Positions 1-10,989 of a stretch of 64,000 nt of DNA are shown here, in pieces (the first letter of the stretch is position 1; each line of letters begins with the position of its first letter). Below the pieces are notes generated by a model. The model made no database searches. It was given only the letters and a program-made list of their open reading frames with translations, and was not told where the DNA came from. The position numbers were made by a program, and so were the translations under genes. Source of the DNA: Diphasiastrum complanatum (lineage: Eukaryota; Streptophyta; Lycopodiopsida; Lycopodiales; Lycopodiaceae); the NCBI GenBank assembly GCA_029204225.1, contig MU831911.1, positions 1 through 64,000 on the forward strand, in the 5' to 3' direction.

Positions 1-876
1 AAACGGACTTAATAGACTGAGAAACTACCCATTTCACATCTGGTCTATTCCTCTAGGCTCCCCGCAAGATTACCCACTGGCTGAAATCGAAAGCTAGCGA
101 AGCTGACACCGTTCCGAAGCAACCGGGCCGAAGGACGGGAGACTGCGAAACTAGTCCATTTCCCGTGCCCTAATCGCATTATTTCCGGCGTAAAGACTAT
201 TTTGGGACAAGGGAATGTCGTATTTGAGCAGGATTGGATCTATTTTGGTCCATAACAGGCTCACAAACCTGTGGCCAACCCCTCGTTGTGATTTTGGATG
301 GTATGCACCGAATCCCGACTGGTTTTGAGAACTATCCTTGAAGCCCTTTTCGGGAGGTCACTTGAAACGGACGTTAATCGACTGAGAAACTACTCGTTTC
401 ACGTCTGGTCCTGTTCCTACAGGCTCCCGCAAGATTACCCATTGGCCGAATTGAAAGCTAGCGAAAGCCGACAGACCGTTCGAAGCAAACCGGGGCTGGA
501 AGGACGGAAGACTGCAAAACTAGTCCATTTCTCGTACCCTAATCGCATTGTTTCTGGCATAAAGACTATTTTGGGGCTAAGGACGTCGGATTTAAACAGG
601 ATTGGATCTGTTTGGTTTGTAACAGGCTCACGAACCTGTGGCCACCCCTCGTTGTGATTTCGGATGGTATGCACCAAATCCAACTGGTTCCGAGAACTAC
701 CCCCTAAAGCCCTTTTCGAGAGGTCACTTGAAACGGATGTAATAGACTGAGAAATTACCCATTTCATGTCTGGTCTTGTCCTAAAGGCTCCCCGCGTGAT
801 TACCCATTGGTCGAAATCGAAAGCTAGCGAAGCCGACACCGTTCGAAGAACCGAGGCCGAAGGATGGAAGACTCAA
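1..876. repeat. ~365-bp satellite-like tandem repeat, 2.4 copies
   Basis: A unit starting near AAACGGACTTAATAGACTGA recurs at 1, 365 and 731, giving periods of about 364 and 366 bp; the third copy stops near 876. Shared landmarks in each unit are GAAACTACCC, GGCTCCCCGCAAGATTACCC, CGAAAGCTAGCGAAGC and AACAGGCTCACGAACCTGT. Copies differ by scattered substitutions and small indels, so the array is not fresh. A further partial copy lies at 2341-2575. The function is unknown. Open frames across it (298-657 and its complement) match nothing I know and I treat them as chance. Confidence 0.85.
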
Positions 877-1397
877 TAAAGAATAGCAATTTAATACAAA
901 TATAGACTGTTGTTATACTTATCAATAATTTGGTATGACTTTTCTCTTTTGCTTCACTGAGGTCCAGTTTTCCAGAATAAACACAACTGCCGCAACACCA
1001 TTTTCCAGCACCTTTAAAGTATTTCTTAATACGACCAAAGTTTGAAGATACTTCATAATCTACAAATTAGTGAATTGATGTTCAAGTTTAGGCAAATCTC
1101 ATGGATCTCTAAAAGAATCCGATTTTGCTACTTGCATGTCCATCCTATTCTAGACATGCAGTCCTGAGGCATATATGTTTTAAGTTGACTGTCGCACATT
1201 GACTGAAAGGAGCAATTGCATAAAGAAAAACTACAGACTACATGCTTCTTCCGGAAGTAACTTTAAACCGAAGTTCTTTCACTTTGCGCTCCCCCTTCAT
1301 AAGTTTTCATGTTTATGATATCTTTCATGTTCATTTTATAGCAATTGATTCAACATTTGTTCATTTTATGAACTAACTGTATTTCAATCATTTGCAG

Positions 1398-1942
1398 GCA
1401 TGTTGTACTTCCACCTGATGTTGCAAAGTTACTGCCAAAGAACCGTTTGTTGTCAGAGGTGACCTTTTTTTGTGTTCCCTTTGAAGCTTTATATATTTCA
1501 TTTTCAATTTGGACTGTATATAAGAAAGAACTTGGTGATGGCTTATGAACTAAAACAACAATGTATGCCCATTACATGTCTATGCTAAATTTTTGTTCAT
1601 GTTTCTAAGATTCTAATCTTTTGCTCTGTTCATCTCTTTCCATTAAGTATTCTGGTTTTAGAGAAGTGGCTTGCATTCATCTGATGTCTATTCTGTGCTC
1701 CTTGTTAAAGATGAAGCTGCTCAAATAGAAGATTCACAATAAACATTTGAAATACACAATTTTATTTGCAGAGCAAATGGTGGGGCATAGGGGTACAGCA
1801 ATCGAGGGGTGGGGTTCATTATGCCATCCACAGACCCGAACCTCACATTATGCTTTTTCGTCAGCCTCTTAATTATCAACAAAATCAACAGCAGCAGCAA
1901 CCACAGGGTGATGTTGTCCAGTCTGCTAGGCTGAAAGCTTGA
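1398..1942 (+). CDS. CKS1: CKS1-like cyclin-dependent kinase regulatory subunit, last two coding exons
   Basis: CKS proteins are small adaptors that bind cyclin-dependent kinases and phosphorylated substrates in the cell cycle. Two exons are visible. Exon 1398-1458 follows TTTGCAG and encodes [20 protein letters not shown], then a GT donor. Exon 1772-1942 follows TTATTTGCAG, starts in phase and encodes [20 protein letters not shown], then [15 protein letters not shown], a Gln-rich tail and TGA. The intron is 313 bp. The N-terminal exon (the family's start up to about EYR) is not found between 877 and 1397, so it lies upstream of the window or is lost. The Trp normally found in the GWVHY motif is Gly here, which could mean relaxed constraint. 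The gene identity is secure; whether it is functional is not. Confidence 0.85.
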
Positions 1943-2340
1943 ATTTTTTGAACTGTAAGCCAGAACCATTTTACTTTATCCTACCTTGGATGATTTTCAG
2001 GTTTCAGCAACTGGTCTTATTAGGTTGTATTTATATATGACCTTGAGGCTCATGTCGTATTGTGTTGTGAGCCTTATAACTGGCATTGCTCTACCATCTC
2101 ATTTTATAAAATCTTTGATAATGTTGAGTAACGGCACTTTAATTTCTTCTTGCAGGTGTTGCTTCATGGCTACTTGAGTGTAATCTATACAAGTGTTTCT
2201 CAGACTTTATTAGCCCTTACTCGATATTATAGTTCACAAAAACAATCTGAATGTTCTCTTTGCTCCAAGGCAAATGAGAGACTATGCTTTCTATTTGCCT
2301 CCGATGGTATATGACAAAATCAATTTATAAGAACTTAATA
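1943..2340. other. 3' flank of the CKS1-like gene
   Basis: AT-rich sequence after the CKS1 stop codon, presumably 3' UTR and flank. No coding similarity and no certain polyadenylation signal could be fixed by eye. It ends where satellite-related sequence resumes. Confidence 0.5.
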
Positions 2341-2575
2341 GCAACGAATCTGTTTGGTCCATAACAGGCTCACGAACCTGTGGCCATCCCCCCGTTTGTG
2401 ATTCCGGATAGTATGCACCGAATCCGATGCATTCCGAGTACCTAACCCCCTCTTCCCTGAGACCCTTTTCCGAAGGTCACTTCAAATGAATATTATAGAC
2501 TGAGAAACTACCCTTTACAAGTCTGGTCTATTCCTACAGGTTCCTCTCGGGAATACCCACTGGCCAAGAATCCAT
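2341..2575. repeat. Partial copy of the 365-bp satellite
   Basis: CATAACAGGCTCACGAACCT, GTATGCACCGAATCCGATGC and GACTGAGAAACTACCC repeat the landmarks of the array at 1-876 in the same order and orientation, covering the later part of one unit and the start of the next. The CKS1 exons therefore lie between satellite copies. Confidence 0.8.
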
Positions 2576-2690
2576 CACATCCTGAGTCCTTGATAATCCA
2601 ACAAGAAAATCCATAGAGATCTCTCTCAATGACCGTGGGCAACCCCCGACAAATGTCGTAAATTGGGAGGGTAAAGCCCTCTCTGCCTTG
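2576..2690 (-). pseudogene. Ty3/gypsy integrase scrap
   Basis: On the minus strand the segment reads LREISMDFLVGLSRTQDVMD, which matches the conserved core of gypsy integrases around the second catalytic Asp (ISMDF..GLPRT). It abuts the satellite copy directly, and no further gypsy domains can be followed. It is an old fragment with no coding capacity. Confidence 0.55.
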
Positions 2691-3010
2691 TTTAGTTGAC
2701 AAATATCTCACAATAATATACGTGGCTACAAAAAGTACCGAGTTAGTAGCTTAAATGTATTTCATTTTAGAATGCCCTGTGCAAGACTATCATGACACTC
2801 ATGAATGTCACATTTTGAATGTCTTACCAGTAGTTATGCCAAATAGAAGAAAAAGCTAAAACAGAGAGCTTTTGGATTGGCTTCTTTGATGTGAAACAAA
2901 TTCACTTCAAAGCAGATTTGGACCATTTGGGCCCCTTCAATGCATTGAAGCTTGAAATTTTTTAATGGAGTTTTAACTTTCATTCTTCATATTTGGAAAA
3001 TGGGCCCCAT
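2691..3010. other. Unassigned AT-rich sequence
   Basis: No coding similarity or repeat structure seen. Its last five bases, CCCAT, are the left target-site duplication of copia element A. Confidence 0.5.
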
Positions 3011-3660
3011 TGTGAAAAATTCAACTAGTTTCATCACATTTTGCAATATTTTCATATTTAGTATATTGAGGCCAAAACTTGTTTTAGACTTAGAGGTTGA
3101 CTTTTCAAAGTTCATTAATCTAAATTTCATTTGAATAAACACTTTTTGAAAGTGTGGGAAAGATAGAATGCGCGTTTGAGTAGATTCAATTTGAATAAGT
3201 TGGGTACATTGAATCTAGACCCAAAATTGGTAGGATTAGCATTTTGGTGGGAAAGCCAAGTGGCCAAATAGGGTTTGGACCTGTTATAAAAGGATGTAAC
3301 TTGTGGAGAGAGTTATCTTCTCTCTTCTCTATCTCATTTCATGCTTATACATGGTTCTCTTGGGTTCTACTATCCATTGGTGCACTATCTTGGTGATTGC
3401 TTGCAATTCTATGTGTAGAATGATCTATATTTGTTATTTTTGGATCCACACGTGTGAAATACAGTAGCTTGTTGGTTTTGTATGGACAGCAATAGTACAT
3501 AATCATTTCATTCAAGTTTGATCAAGTTCTATTAGTGTTTGCATCTCAAATTGTGTGTAGATGCTGATTTTTCTACATTGGTGAAATTGGTAGTGTATTT
3601 CTCTTTCTAACCAAAGATCATTCAAGTAGATTGGATCTTAAGGATCTGAAATCTTTCACA
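3011..3660 (+). repeat. 5' LTR of element A
   Basis: Starts TGTGAAAAATTC and ends ATCTTTCACA, directly before the primer-binding site. A TATA box (TATAAAAGG, 3285-3293) marks the likely retrotransposon promoter. A palindrome CACACGTGTG (3447-3456) lies about 160 bp downstream of the TATA box and recurs in the LTRs of B, D and E. Confidence 0.95.
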
Positions 3661-3672
3661 TGGTATCAGAGC
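3661..3672 (+). other. Primer-binding site of element A
   Basis: TGGTATCAGAGC directly follows the LTR. It is complementary to the 3' end of plant initiator tRNA-Met, the usual primer for minus-strand DNA synthesis in copia elements. Confidence 0.9.
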
Positions 3673-6600
3673 TTGTGTTTCAGGTTATGAAGAATGATTT
3701 GGTGAAGATATCAAGTCTAGAGCATGCTAGAGAGGATTCTACACCAAAATTGGATTTTTTGCTTTTGTAGATTGGATCTTTTGTAGATCAAAACACTAAA
3801 TAGGTCAATATACTTGTTCAATTCCGTTTTTTTGAATTCACATGCTGGATTTGGCCGATTTTTGGATCATTGGTTCAGCCTAAGTGGTGGCTTATAGATT
3901 GCATATCAAATTTTCAGCATTTGCATGTAGATTTGGAATAGTCAATTTTTTGTGATTTTGTCAAAACCCTAATTTTGATTGGATCTCTAGATAGTGAGGT
4001 TGCTAGACTTCATTTGAGTGTGTTTCAATCTTAGGAAGTGGCAAAAGTCATTAGATTGAGGATAGATCATAGGTTGATCAAGATTCCATGATTCTATGTG
4101 TTGATTTGCTTGGATAAGTGCTAGAAGAGAATTTGTGAGATAGTTTCAAATCTTGGTGATTTCTTTTGAAAGCATTTGTTGTTGTTCAAAGGAGTGCTTT
4201 GTGCATTGAAACAGGTTGAAAGAGAAGATCGGGTCATTGCTACACGGCAACCTCAATTGGAGTCATGTTGGAAGCCAATGATAGGCTTACCTCAAGTAAC
4301 TACTCATTATGGAATGTGAGGATGGAGTCACTTCTTGAGATGAATGATGTTTTGAATATTGTTTTAGGTTTGGAGGAGAGACCAGCAACACAACAAGATC
4401 AATTGAGGTATGACAAGAGGGCCAAGAAGACTCTACACATGATAAAGATGAATGTTACCAATGAACTTCTCAAGGAAGTTGGTAAGTGCACATCATCTTT
4501 GAAAGCTTGGAATTCATTGAAGAAGCTTTATGAATCCAAGTCTACTTCTAGAGTGTTGACTCTAAGAAGGCAAATCTTTTCTTGTTTGCAAAAGAATGAA
4601 GAAAGTCCAAGTACTTTTGTTTTGAGAATGAAAGCATTGAATGATGAGTTAGCTTGCATAGATGAAAGCATTAAGGAAGGAGAGCTTATTCAAGTGATTC
4701 TTAATGGCTTGTTGGATGCTCATGCTAACATTGTTCAAAGTATTGCTATTCAAAAGTCTTTGCCAAGTTTGATGGATCTTCAAGAGATCTTGATCAATGA
4801 GGAATATAGGCTTCAAGCAAGAGGTGGATCTACATCGACACTTCAAGAGGATGCTATGTTCACAAAGGGCAAATTCAAGGGCAAAACCAAAAGCAAGTGG
4901 TCTAAAGGGCAAGATCAAGTGGATGCTTCTTCAAGTGGCAAAAAGAATGATAGATCAAAACTCAAGTGCTTCTATTGTGGCATCAAAGGACACTTTGCAA
5001 GTGAGTGCTACAAGAAGAAGAGAGATCAAGGAGACAAACAAGGTAATCTTACTCCTGATGAGGATGGTTTGGATGTGCAAGATGCAAATGATGATGCTTT
5101 TGTGACGTCTTCATGTATGCTTGCTAATGATGGAGATCTAGATCCTTGGTGGATTGATAGTGGAGCAAGTTCACACATGACCTTTCACAAAGAGTACTTC
5201 ACTTCTTTGTTGGCATATGGAGATGACAAGAGGGTGATCTACACGGCCAATGATGGTGAGTGTGCAATCAAAGGGATTGGCACAATTCCTATTTCTCTCT
5301 CTACAAATAGGAATGTTCATTTGGAGGATGTCTTGTTTATTCCATCTATTAGCAAGATTTTGCTTAGTGTGAGTCAAATACTAAGTAAGGGCCTCAAGGT
5401 GGAGTTTGATGGAGATGCTTGTTTGATCAAAAGGAAGGATGTTTTGATTGGAAAAGGTAAAAGGCAAGGGAAGTTGTTCAAACTTGATGCTTGTGTTATT
5501 GCTAACCAAGTTGGATGTGTTGCAAGGGAGCAAATTTCTATTCAAGAGGTTTGGCACAAAAGGATGGGACAACTCAACTTCAAGTCATTGGAGGTAATGG
5601 CAAGGAAGAAGGTTGTGATTGGTCTTCCAAGTTCCTTAAGTAATGACAAGCATGTTTGTGAGTCTTGTGCTTTGTCTAAGTCACATAGACTACCTTATAC
5701 TAGATCTATTTCTAGATCTACAAAGCTTTTTCAATTTGTACATTCGGATATTCATGGATTTACTACAATTAGCAATAGTGGAGCTAAGATGTATGTAATA
5801 TTCATTAATGATTTTAGTAGATTTTGTTGGATCTATCTACTAAAGAGCAAGGATGAAGTGTATGATGTCTTTGTCAAGTTCAAGAATGCAAGGGAGAACC
5901 AATTTTTCCACAAAGATCAAGTGCTTGAGAGGTGACAATGGTGATGAGTACATATCTAACAAGTTCAAGGCCTTTTGTGATGAGCATGGGATCAAGAGGG
6001 AGTATACAACATCAAGGACCCCACAACAAAATGGAGTGGCTGAAAGGAAGAATAGAACTTTATGTGAAAGTGCTAAAGCTATGAGGTTAAGTGCTAATCT
6101 TGACAAACCATTTTGGGATCAAGATTTGTTGTGTGCCAATTTCTTGTGCAATAGGTGGCCGAGTGCTATTTTGGATGGAAGGACACCTTTTGAGATGCTA
6201 TTCAAGAGGAGGCCGAGTGTCAACTTTCTAAGAACCTTTGGATGCACATGCTATGTCAACATTACTCTTGATGATAGGACCAAGGAGGATCCATCTTCAA
6301 GAAGAGGTATTTTTGTTGGATATAGCGAGGTGAGTAAAGCCTAGAAGGTTTACATTCCTTCTACTAACAAAGTGATTGTTGGTAGAGATGTCATTTTTGA
6401 TGAGGGAAACATTACAAAGGTGTCTTCAAGCATGATTGATGGTAAAGTAGATGGTTCTAACATTCTTGATGTTGATGAGAAGGATCCTACTTTGGATGGT
6501 GGTGATGATGGACCTTCATCAAGTCAAAAGCCAAGGAGAACATCAAGAGAAAGACAAGTACCTTCAAGGCTCACATATGATCAAAAGGGTAAGCAAGTAG

Positions 6601-6719
6601 TTTCTGGAAATTATGTTGTTTTCCTAACCTCTTTGGATGAGCCTACAAGTGTAGATCAAGCAAGGAAAGAAGAGGAGTGGATCCAACCAATGGATCTTGA
6701 GTATCGGTCTCTTATGAAG

Positions 6720-7790
6720 AGTGGAACATCTTCTGGAGGATCTTCTTGTGTACATGGAGCTATGCAAGTGGATGGATGTTATCTTGCTGTAAAATCAAGT
6801 AATGGATCTAGAAAACAAAGTTTGTTCAATGACTTTGATGGTCAAGTTGAAGATCAAGAAATTGATCTCAAAGCGCTTCAACTAGTCAAAAGGAAAGTTG
6901 GCAATTTGGAGCTAGTCAAGAGCATCAAAGGAGAGGTAATTGACAAAGGTGTTATGGATCTGTTTTTGCAGCATATTGAAGATTCAAGTAAGGTCAAAGG
7001 AGCAGCAAGGAAATGTTGTTCAAGTTTACTTTACTTGTTCTATCTCATGTTTGAGCAATTTCATGTGGATGTGTGCAAATTTTCAAGATATGGTAAAACT
7101 AGCTACATTGGTGAGCATTGTTTCGATGTTGGATTTATACTAGCATTCTTGGATGATTTTGCTGATGGAAATGAAGCTAGTGGAGGTTCATTATGTCACT
7201 CATCCATGGCTAAGTTCTCAAGTGTTGAGCTACTTGGTGCCAATACTTGGAGATTGTCAATTTTTGGTGAATTCATGGTCATTTTCTTGTGTCAAGTAGA
7301 TCTTGAAGATGGACTAGTGCAAACTACTTGGTTTATGGAGTCATGTGGTGCTGGATTTGCATCATTAATGTACTCACCTACTCATGGATTTCCAAGGTTT
7401 GATGGTTTCTTGTGGCAAGATGAAGATGGAGGCTCATTCATGGAGTATCATGGTGGATACAAGGCAACAAAGGACAAAGGAGGAGGAGACATGCAAGCAA
7501 AAGTTGATCACTCACATTTATTGTTTGTTTGCTGTATTTTTCCAGAGAGTTCAGAGTTGGAAGCATGGTGGAATCATTTCACTTACATTCTATTTGATTC
7601 TTCATGTTCTAGTCACATTTTTACATGTAAAATTGATGTAAGAAATAGTGAAGCATCCCAAGTGGACACTATTCTCTATATCAATTATGGTTGTTTCTAT
7701 TTTGAGCATTACATGATCATCGAAAGGAGATCTATTCTTAGGAAGAAGATCATTCTTATGATGGATCAAAGTTCTATTGGCAAAAACTAT
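6720..7790 (+). other. Unrelated ~1.07-kb stop-free segment in place of RT
   Basis: Left of about 6719 the sequence aligns with element E up to the linker CTTATGAAG; right of about 7790 it aligns again from CATTGGAAGCTAGG (RNase H connection). Between these points E encodes about 890 bp of reverse transcriptase including YVDD; element A has about 1.07 kb with no RT motif. The segment stays open in the upstream pol frame for about 360 codons until TAG at 7809-7811, then RNase H continues in another frame. The translation is rich in Ser, Cys and Phe and contains no domain I recognise. It could be captured host sequence or another element's non-coding part. Confidence 0.75.
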
Positions 7791-8368
7791 GCTAGGAGCA
7801 TTGGAAGCTAGGAAAGCGAGTTTTGAGGTACGTCATTGAAACTCGAGATTTTGGCATATTGTATGAGGGATCATCACCTAATCTTTTTGGATTTTCAGAT
7901 TCGGACTATGCTGGAGATATAAGAGATAGGAAATCCATTAGTTACTATTGTATTTTCATAGGTGATGGAGCTATATCATGGATGTCAAAGAAACAAGCCA
8001 CTATCTCATTGTCATCTAGTGAGGCCGAGTACAAAGCTCTTACACATTGCACAAAGGAGATGGTATGGATCAAGAGGATGATCAAGAATCTTCACTTGCT
8101 GGATTTTTCAGAGAGCCCAATCATCTTTTGTGACAATCAATCAGCCCAAAGAATGGCATCCAATCCTATCTTTCATGCTAGGAGCAAGCATATTGAGATA
8201 CAATATCATTTTGTGAGGGAGCGAGTCATTGCAAAGGAGGTGGAGCTTCAACATGTGTCTTCAAGGGAATGTGTAGCGGATATCTTCACCAAAGCATTAG
8301 GAAAAGACTTGTTCATGAAGCATAGGACTTCACTTGGAGTATTATCAAAGTCTATGCTAAAACTAGTT

Positions 8369-8378
8369 GAAGAGGGAG
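8369..8378 (+). other. Polypurine tract of element A
   Basis: GAAGAGGGAG directly precedes the 3' LTR, as expected for the plus-strand primer. It also encodes part of the C-terminal EEGV of pol. Confidence 0.85.
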
Positions 8379-9028
8379 TGTGAAAGATTCAACTAGTTTC
8401 ATCACATTTTGCAATATTTCCATATTTGGCATATTGAGGCCAAAACTTGTTTTAGACTTAGAGGTTGACTTTTCAAAGTTCATTAGTCTAAATTTCATTT
8501 GAATAAACACTTTTTGAAAGTGTGGAAAAAATAGAATGCGAGTTTGAGTAGATTCAATTTGAATAAGTTGGGTACATTGAATCTAGACCCAAAATTGGTA
8601 GGTTTAGCATTTTGGTGGGAAAGCCAAGTGGCCAAATAGGGTTTGGATCTGCTATAAAAGGATGTAACTCGTAGAGAGAGTTATCTTCTCTCTTCTCTAT
8701 CTCATTTTATGCTTATACATGGTTCTCTTGGGTTCTACTATCCATTGGTGCACTATCTTGGTGTTTGCTTGCAATTCTATGTGTACAATGATCTATATTT
8801 GTTATTTTTGGATCCACACGTGTGAAATACAGTAGCTTGCTGATTTTGTACGGACAGCAACAGTACATAATCATTTCATTCAAGTTTGATCAAGTTCTAT
8901 TAGTGTTTTCATCTCAAATTGTGTGTAGATGCTGATTTTTCTACATTGGTGAAATTGGTAGTGTATTTCTCTTTCTAACCAAAGATCATTCAAGTAGATT
9001 GGATCTTAAGGATCTGAAATCTTTCACA
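8379..9028 (+). repeat. 3' LTR of element A
   Basis: 650 bp, the same length as the 5' LTR, with about 21 substitutions. Begins TGTGAAAGATTC and ends CTTTCACA, followed by target duplication CCCAT. The CACACGTGTG palindrome is conserved at 8815-8824. Confidence 0.95.
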
Positions 9029-9269
9029 CCCATTGCATTATGGCCATTAGATATTGGGTGCTTTCTTCCACCATCGACCTTGGTTAAAGGTTGATTAGGG
9101 AAAGAGCATGACCAATGTGCTGCTTCTAAGGAGGAAGCTAGCAAACACCAGAATGATGGAAGTCGTTTTAATATTGGAGCATCTCGAGAAAATGAAGGGA
9201 AGGATCTTGAGAATGATGGAAGGAGATTCATTGTTGGAGCATCTCGAGGCAACTGGAGGCAGCAAGAGT

Positions 9270-9621
9270 GCTTGTGGAGATGACTCGTCTTCTGTTCACC
9301 ATCTTAGGGAGCCTTCCGGTGTCCTATGACTAGTTGATAATGGTGCTCGAGAGTAGCAAGATAGAGGATCTTGAAATCACAGAGGTCATGAAGAGGTAGA
9401 TGCACGAATTCATTGCAAATAGATTCAAAGACTTCTGTAAGGAGAGGAGCATTCATCTTCGAACAATGTCATATTCCCCTCAGCAAAATGGGGTTGCAGA
9501 GCAGAAAAATCGCACCCTCATGGATATGGCCAGGAGTATGTTGTTTGACAAAGGTCTTCCAAAGTTCTTGTGGGTAGAGGAAGTCAGTACAGCTGCCTAC
9601 ATCTCAATGCAGGTGTCTTGA
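9270..9621 (+). pseudogene. Copia relic: gag end joined to integrase
   Basis: From about 9277 the frame reads a copia gag segment (LGSLPVSYD, stop, LIMVLESSKIEDLEI), then after a TAG near 9397 it jumps to the integrase core (RFKDFCKERSIHLR, SPQQNGVAEQKNRT, KGLPKFLWVEE). Zinc knuckle, protease and the first part of integrase are missing, so this is an internally deleted old copy from a lineage distinct from element A. It ends at a stop near 9621. Element A lies just upstream at 3011-9028. Confidence 0.75.
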
Positions 9622-9818
9622 GGCACACAAGATTTAGAAAATTGTTGTCGTCTTAAGAGAAACAAAGGTACACCAAAAAACTAAAAGGTTTGTCAGTACA
9701 TTTGCCACGGCCCACGAGATTGTGCGGTGCGGGTCAAACTCATCATTTTTAAAAACCTTATCTAAAAAAAAGGTTGGCATGGTTGTGGGGTCACCCTCCC
9801 CAAATTCCAAAAAGAACG

Positions 9819-9963
<145 letters not shown>

Positions 9964-9969
9964 CTCGTT

Positions 9970-10320
9970 TTTGCTCACGCTCCTCATTCGATGCTCTCCC
10001 TTCACCATCGCAGAGATCAGCTGCACTTGCTCACTCTCCCTTCACCATCGTAGGGATCAGTTGGCCTCATTCTCTATCCACAATGGATTTCAGCCCGCCT
10101 TCACCATCCACAACGAATTTTAGGCCTCCTTCACAACCCACAGTGCATTTCTTGATTCCCTCACCATCCCATAGTGGATCCCAGGCCATTTTCACCTCCC
10201 CACAGCACATTTCAGACCTCTTTCACCATCTCACAGTGCATTTCAAGCTTCCATCACCATCCCAAAATGCATTTCAAGCATCCCACAACACATTTCAGGC
10301 TTCTTTCAGCATGCCAATGT
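9970..10320. repeat. Degenerate minisatellite, ~30-40 bp unit
   Basis: Repeated phrases TTCACCATCC, CACAGTGCATTTCA and AGGCCTCCTTCACC recur about ten times with variable spacing. The reading frame stays open because of the repetition; no domain is recognised. Confidence 0.7.
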
Positions 10321-10324
10321 TAAA

Positions 10325-10505
10325 AGCAGATTTGCAGGAGCCGATTGGAGTATGTAGGAGATGATTTGAGTTTGCAGGAGGTGATTGGAATCAATAGGAG
10401 CTTATTGGAACTGTGAGGAGCAGATTTGCAGGAGCGTAGGAGCTTATTGGAACTATGAGGAGCAAATTTGCAAGAGCAAATTGGCGTCTGTAGGAGCTGA
10501 TTCAT
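10325..10505. repeat. Second minisatellite (GGAGCTTATTGGAAC type)
   Basis: Units built on GCAGATTTGCAGGAGC and GGAGCTTATTGGAACTATGA recur about five times. The repeat motif differs from the adjoining minisatellite. Confidence 0.7.
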
Positions 10506-10985
10506 CATGTCGACAGGTACTTACAAACTTTTATGTAATTTTACCATTTTCCCCCCTTGTCGTTGACATGTATTAATTACTGCTTAGTTTTCTAAATAGT
10601 TAAAAGAAATCACACTTCTATTTCATAGTTTGCTTGAATCTGCTTCTTCTCTTCATGAATTAGACAATGTTATATTCGTTCAAGCAACTTGACATTGGTA
10701 AGGTATCTAAATGTTTTAGTGATAAAGATATTTGTGGATCTTGTTAAATTTGTGTGTACATATCAATTTTAACTGTATATTTTGACAAGTGTATTTTGTC
10801 AATATCACTAACATTCTTGTTAAAAAATTACAGATAAAATCTAATCGTTCATTAGCGAATATGTCTTCTACTAAGGAAATGTCTCGAAACAAGTATATTT
10901 ATTAAATGTATAGTAGATATTATGTACTTAACATTTGGATTTGCAGCATTGTGTGTTGAATATAACTTTTTTGTCTTTTTTTACG
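10506..10985. other. Unassigned AT-rich sequence
   Basis: No gene or repeat recognised. It may be the 5' non-coding part of the CACTA element. Confidence 0.4.
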
Positions 10986-10989
10986 ATTG

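Larger units (their letters stand above)
4244..8383 (+). pseudogene. Broken gag-pol of copia element A
   Basis: The homologous start in element E is ATG; here it is ACG (4244), with the first ATG in frame at 4265. The frame then encodes copia gag, a CCHC knuckle (CFYCGIKGHFASEC, from about 4969), protease (WWIDSGASSHMT, from about 5149) and GAG-pre-integrase. A frameshift near 5900 in integrase shifts the frame into 5853-6344, which carries the NGVAERKNRTL catalytic Glu motif, and an in-frame TAG follows at 6342. From 6372 the frame runs to the linker before RT, but RT itself is replaced (6720-7790). RNase H resumes in a different frame (7823-8383) with SDSDYAGD, SSSEAEYKAL and SKHIE. The stop TGA uses the first bases of the 3' LTR. 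The element cannot encode a full polyprotein. Confidence 0.92.
3011..9028 (+). mobile_element. Ty1/copia LTR retrotransposon A (defective)
   Basis: A complete insertion of 6018 bp: two 650-bp LTRs (3011-3660, 8379-9028), a primer-binding site, gag-pol remains, a polypurine tract, and the target duplication CCCAT at 3006-3010 and 9029-9033. Both LTRs begin TGTGAAA and end TTTCACA. I count about 21 differences between them (about 3%), so it is older than the nested elements at 15.7-34.0 kb. The coding region is broken by a lost start codon, a frameshift, a stop codon and replacement of reverse transcriptase. Domain order (gag, protease, integrase, RT slot, RNase H) is that of copia. Confidence 0.97.

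Noticed and set aside
230-236. GEPGTGKT in RPT2 (residues 230-237 of the protein) as a damaged Walker A
   Set aside because: Glu at the second position is, as far as I know, normal for plant RPT2; the catalytic Lys and Thr are present. The coordinates given here are residue numbers, not bases.
298-839. Overlapping open frames on both strands in the satellite
   Set aside because: They lie inside a tandem repeat, differ between copies and match nothing recognisable.
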